NCBI RefSeq assembly: GCF_007097265.1
Contig: NZ_VJZP01000009.1
Span: 1 to 64,000, forward strand
DNA from: Flavobacterium gawalongense
GTDB taxonomy: Bacteria > Bacteroidota > Bacteroidia > Flavobacteriales > Flavobacteriaceae
Direction of reading: 5' to 3'
DNA length: 64,000 nt
Below are positions 63,801 to 64,000 of this stretch, one piece after another (position 1 is the stretch's first letter; every line of letters begins with the position of its first letter). The translations under genes were made by a program, and so were the position numbers. The notes beneath the pieces are model-generated. The model was not told the origin of the DNA. It did not search any database and worked only from the letters and a program-made list of their open reading frames with translations.

Positions 63801-64000
63801 GCTAAGTGGCAAAATGGAATTATTATTTAATCGATTGGACAGTATTATTGAAAGTGGTGAAAAAGTATTGATTTTTACCCAATTTACAGAAATGGGTAAT
63901 TTGCTAAAGCATTTTATCACAGAAAGATACAAAGAAGAACCGCTGTTTTACCACGGAGGCTGTAACTTGAAACAGCGTGCAACAATGGTCGATGGTTTCC
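60814..64000 (+). CDS. SWIM zinc-finger SNF2-family DEAD/DEAH helicase (partial, runs off the window)
   Basis: ATG at 60814; at least 1062 aa in one frame with no stop before 64000. SWIM zinc finger C124-x-C126..C133-x-H135 (CSCPDWAVPCKH), a long unassigned middle (about 140-690), then SNF2 motifs: Walker A DDMGLGKTL (K731), DEAQ at 822-825 followed by NIKN, and SGTPVENRLSELWSI. The front MSSNFGKTWWGQQWLQSL is typical of SWIM proteins in bacterial SNF2 systems. It should translocate on double-stranded DNA. The C-terminal helicase half is cut off. Downstream of the decayed stretch and not coupled to it. Confidence 0.92.
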   Translation, partial: MSSNFGKTWWGQQWLQSLSNIDYENRLDRGKSYAKKGAVTKIIFKGNRIEAKVAGSRPKPYNVDITLPPFFEPQLGEFISALAKKPTIISKLLNRELDPEVLTIAENLGMKVFPKQWTDFKMQCSCPDWAVPCKHLAAVVYKVSAEIDNNPFLVFELHQVNLIAELNKLGIFVNAPTSEIPKITDLYFDSKKKKTTDYNPENAYKKLSFSKLSPIHEPLTALLADFPAFYQGTGNFKEKYSSKIARTVKAAQKVVQGKISLENLFLKASLQEQKINPHSQNKITIDETYQSKVFVNETQFSFLHFLQQIAQIHSSKTLDYQPSTASLHTILHFSVHLLANGAVVPQIVQLQNKEFAIRWLPALLSKDVRDLVEKLEEILPPAIFLWEEKKGQKAINNNQAFNLLSLFLTEMIHILEDVPNPDLFLNLFFRNEIYGFKKPGEDALSGGISAWTQKYFITQGNYKPQIVVSELSDDFLITLNIKEKQQQPDEAPYGLHDILNLEKFDKNRYEILQSLTQLSPFIDGLDGYINSQGADKIVMGNAVFTPFLMEMIPAIQLLDIDILLPKSLQEILKPKASLKIKRKTEGKSFITLGKLFDFDWQIAIGDTLMSEEEFNKLLKKSDGLLKYKSRYIYVNQNDLEKIHKHFTSTKELSAFEMLRAALSGEYQGATVGLTDDVRDLIAELTNFSEIELPKGINAQLRPYQHRGFSWMYRNAKIGFGSVLADDMGLGKTLQVITTLLKYKEDGLLENEKALVVAPTGLLTNWETEISKFAPTLKTKIYHGGNRKLDKDDDFDVLISSYGIVRSDAKELKKKKWHSLVIDEAQNIKNTNTEQTKAIKTIGANHFIAMSGTPVENRLSELWSIMDYSNRGFLGNLKEFNETYGNPIQQFNDVAVAENLKKVTAPFMMRRLKSDKSIISDLPDKIEMDCYSTLANEQASLYEKTLQKAMEDIDSLDLSDDKALFVRQGLVLQMILALKQICNHPTQYLKNNILDASLSGKMELLFNRLDSIIESGEKVLIFTQFTEMGNLLKHFITERYKEEPLFYHGGCNLKQRATMVDGF

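Overview
The window reads as a chromosomal segment of a Flavobacterium-like bacterium (Bacteroidetes). It is AT-rich. Several genes sit behind Bacteroidetes promoters of the form TTG-N(17-23)-TANNTTTG. Shine-Dalgarno sequences are absent, and the gene content is typical of Flavobacteriaceae: DUF4834, DUF6787 and DUF6146 proteins, a BatA/vWA protein, a cluster-less Nth, and a serC-serA block with ferredoxin and acyl-CoA reductase. No rRNA, tRNA or CRISPR was seen.

Layout. 72-1420: no protein gene, but a tandem array of four small-RNA units with a 348-349 bp period. Each unit has its own promoter (TTG-N19-TATCTTTG), a foldable RNA of about 133-139 nt and an intrinsic terminator; this is the most striking structure in the window. 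1.4-10.7 kb: an FMN-dependent glutamate synthase-like protein, a 7TMR-DISM hybrid histidine kinase, a NYN protein, an alpha-oxoamine synthase (candidate cysteate/serine acyltransferase), a lipoprotein, a GNAT-like protein and an outer-membrane protein. 10.7-16.3 kb: a membrane/glycan block (DUF4834, YfhO, GT4, Wzx-type flippase). 16.3-17.5 kb: a mobile-DNA scar with a frameshifted, N-terminally truncated IS630 transposase and two small palindromic insertion-like elements. One of these is flanked by a 10-bp target duplication and its unoccupied paralogous site lies about 750 bp away. 17.6-33.5 kb: housekeeping genes (uvrA, ECF sigma factor plus a 47-aa ORF, nth, bcp, MBL hydrolase, a dihydroorotase-like pseudoenzyme, BatA/vWA protein, lactonase, DEAD-box helicase).

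33.5-40.1 kb is a compact five-gene operon read on the minus strand: CheY-like regulator, membrane-anchored HEAT protein, processive family 2 glycosyltransferase, LTA-synthase-like alkaline-phosphatase-superfamily protein with a TPR tail, and a TPR/YaiO beta-barrel. It looks like a complete synthesis, modification and export line for a secreted glycan. The TPR tail of the phosphotransferase is visibly paralogous to the TPR front of the neighbouring barrel. 40.5-50 kb: TIGR02757, LolD-like ATPase, msrA, small membrane proteins, serA, serC, acyl-CoA reductase, ferredoxin, a methyltransferase. 50-60 kb: a TonB-dependent receptor, ychF with a structured leader, a FIST sensor protein translationally coupled to a sensorless hybrid kinase, an FMN reductase and parE. 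59.7 kb to the end: a HEPN/MNT pair, a decayed stretch, and a SWIM-SNF2 helicase that runs off the window.

Interspersed palindromic repeats recur between genes. Two copies (6326-6407 and 45707-45811, opposite orientation) share conserved flanks but carry completely different hairpins. Functions are assigned from motifs and family resemblance read by eye; no database search was run.
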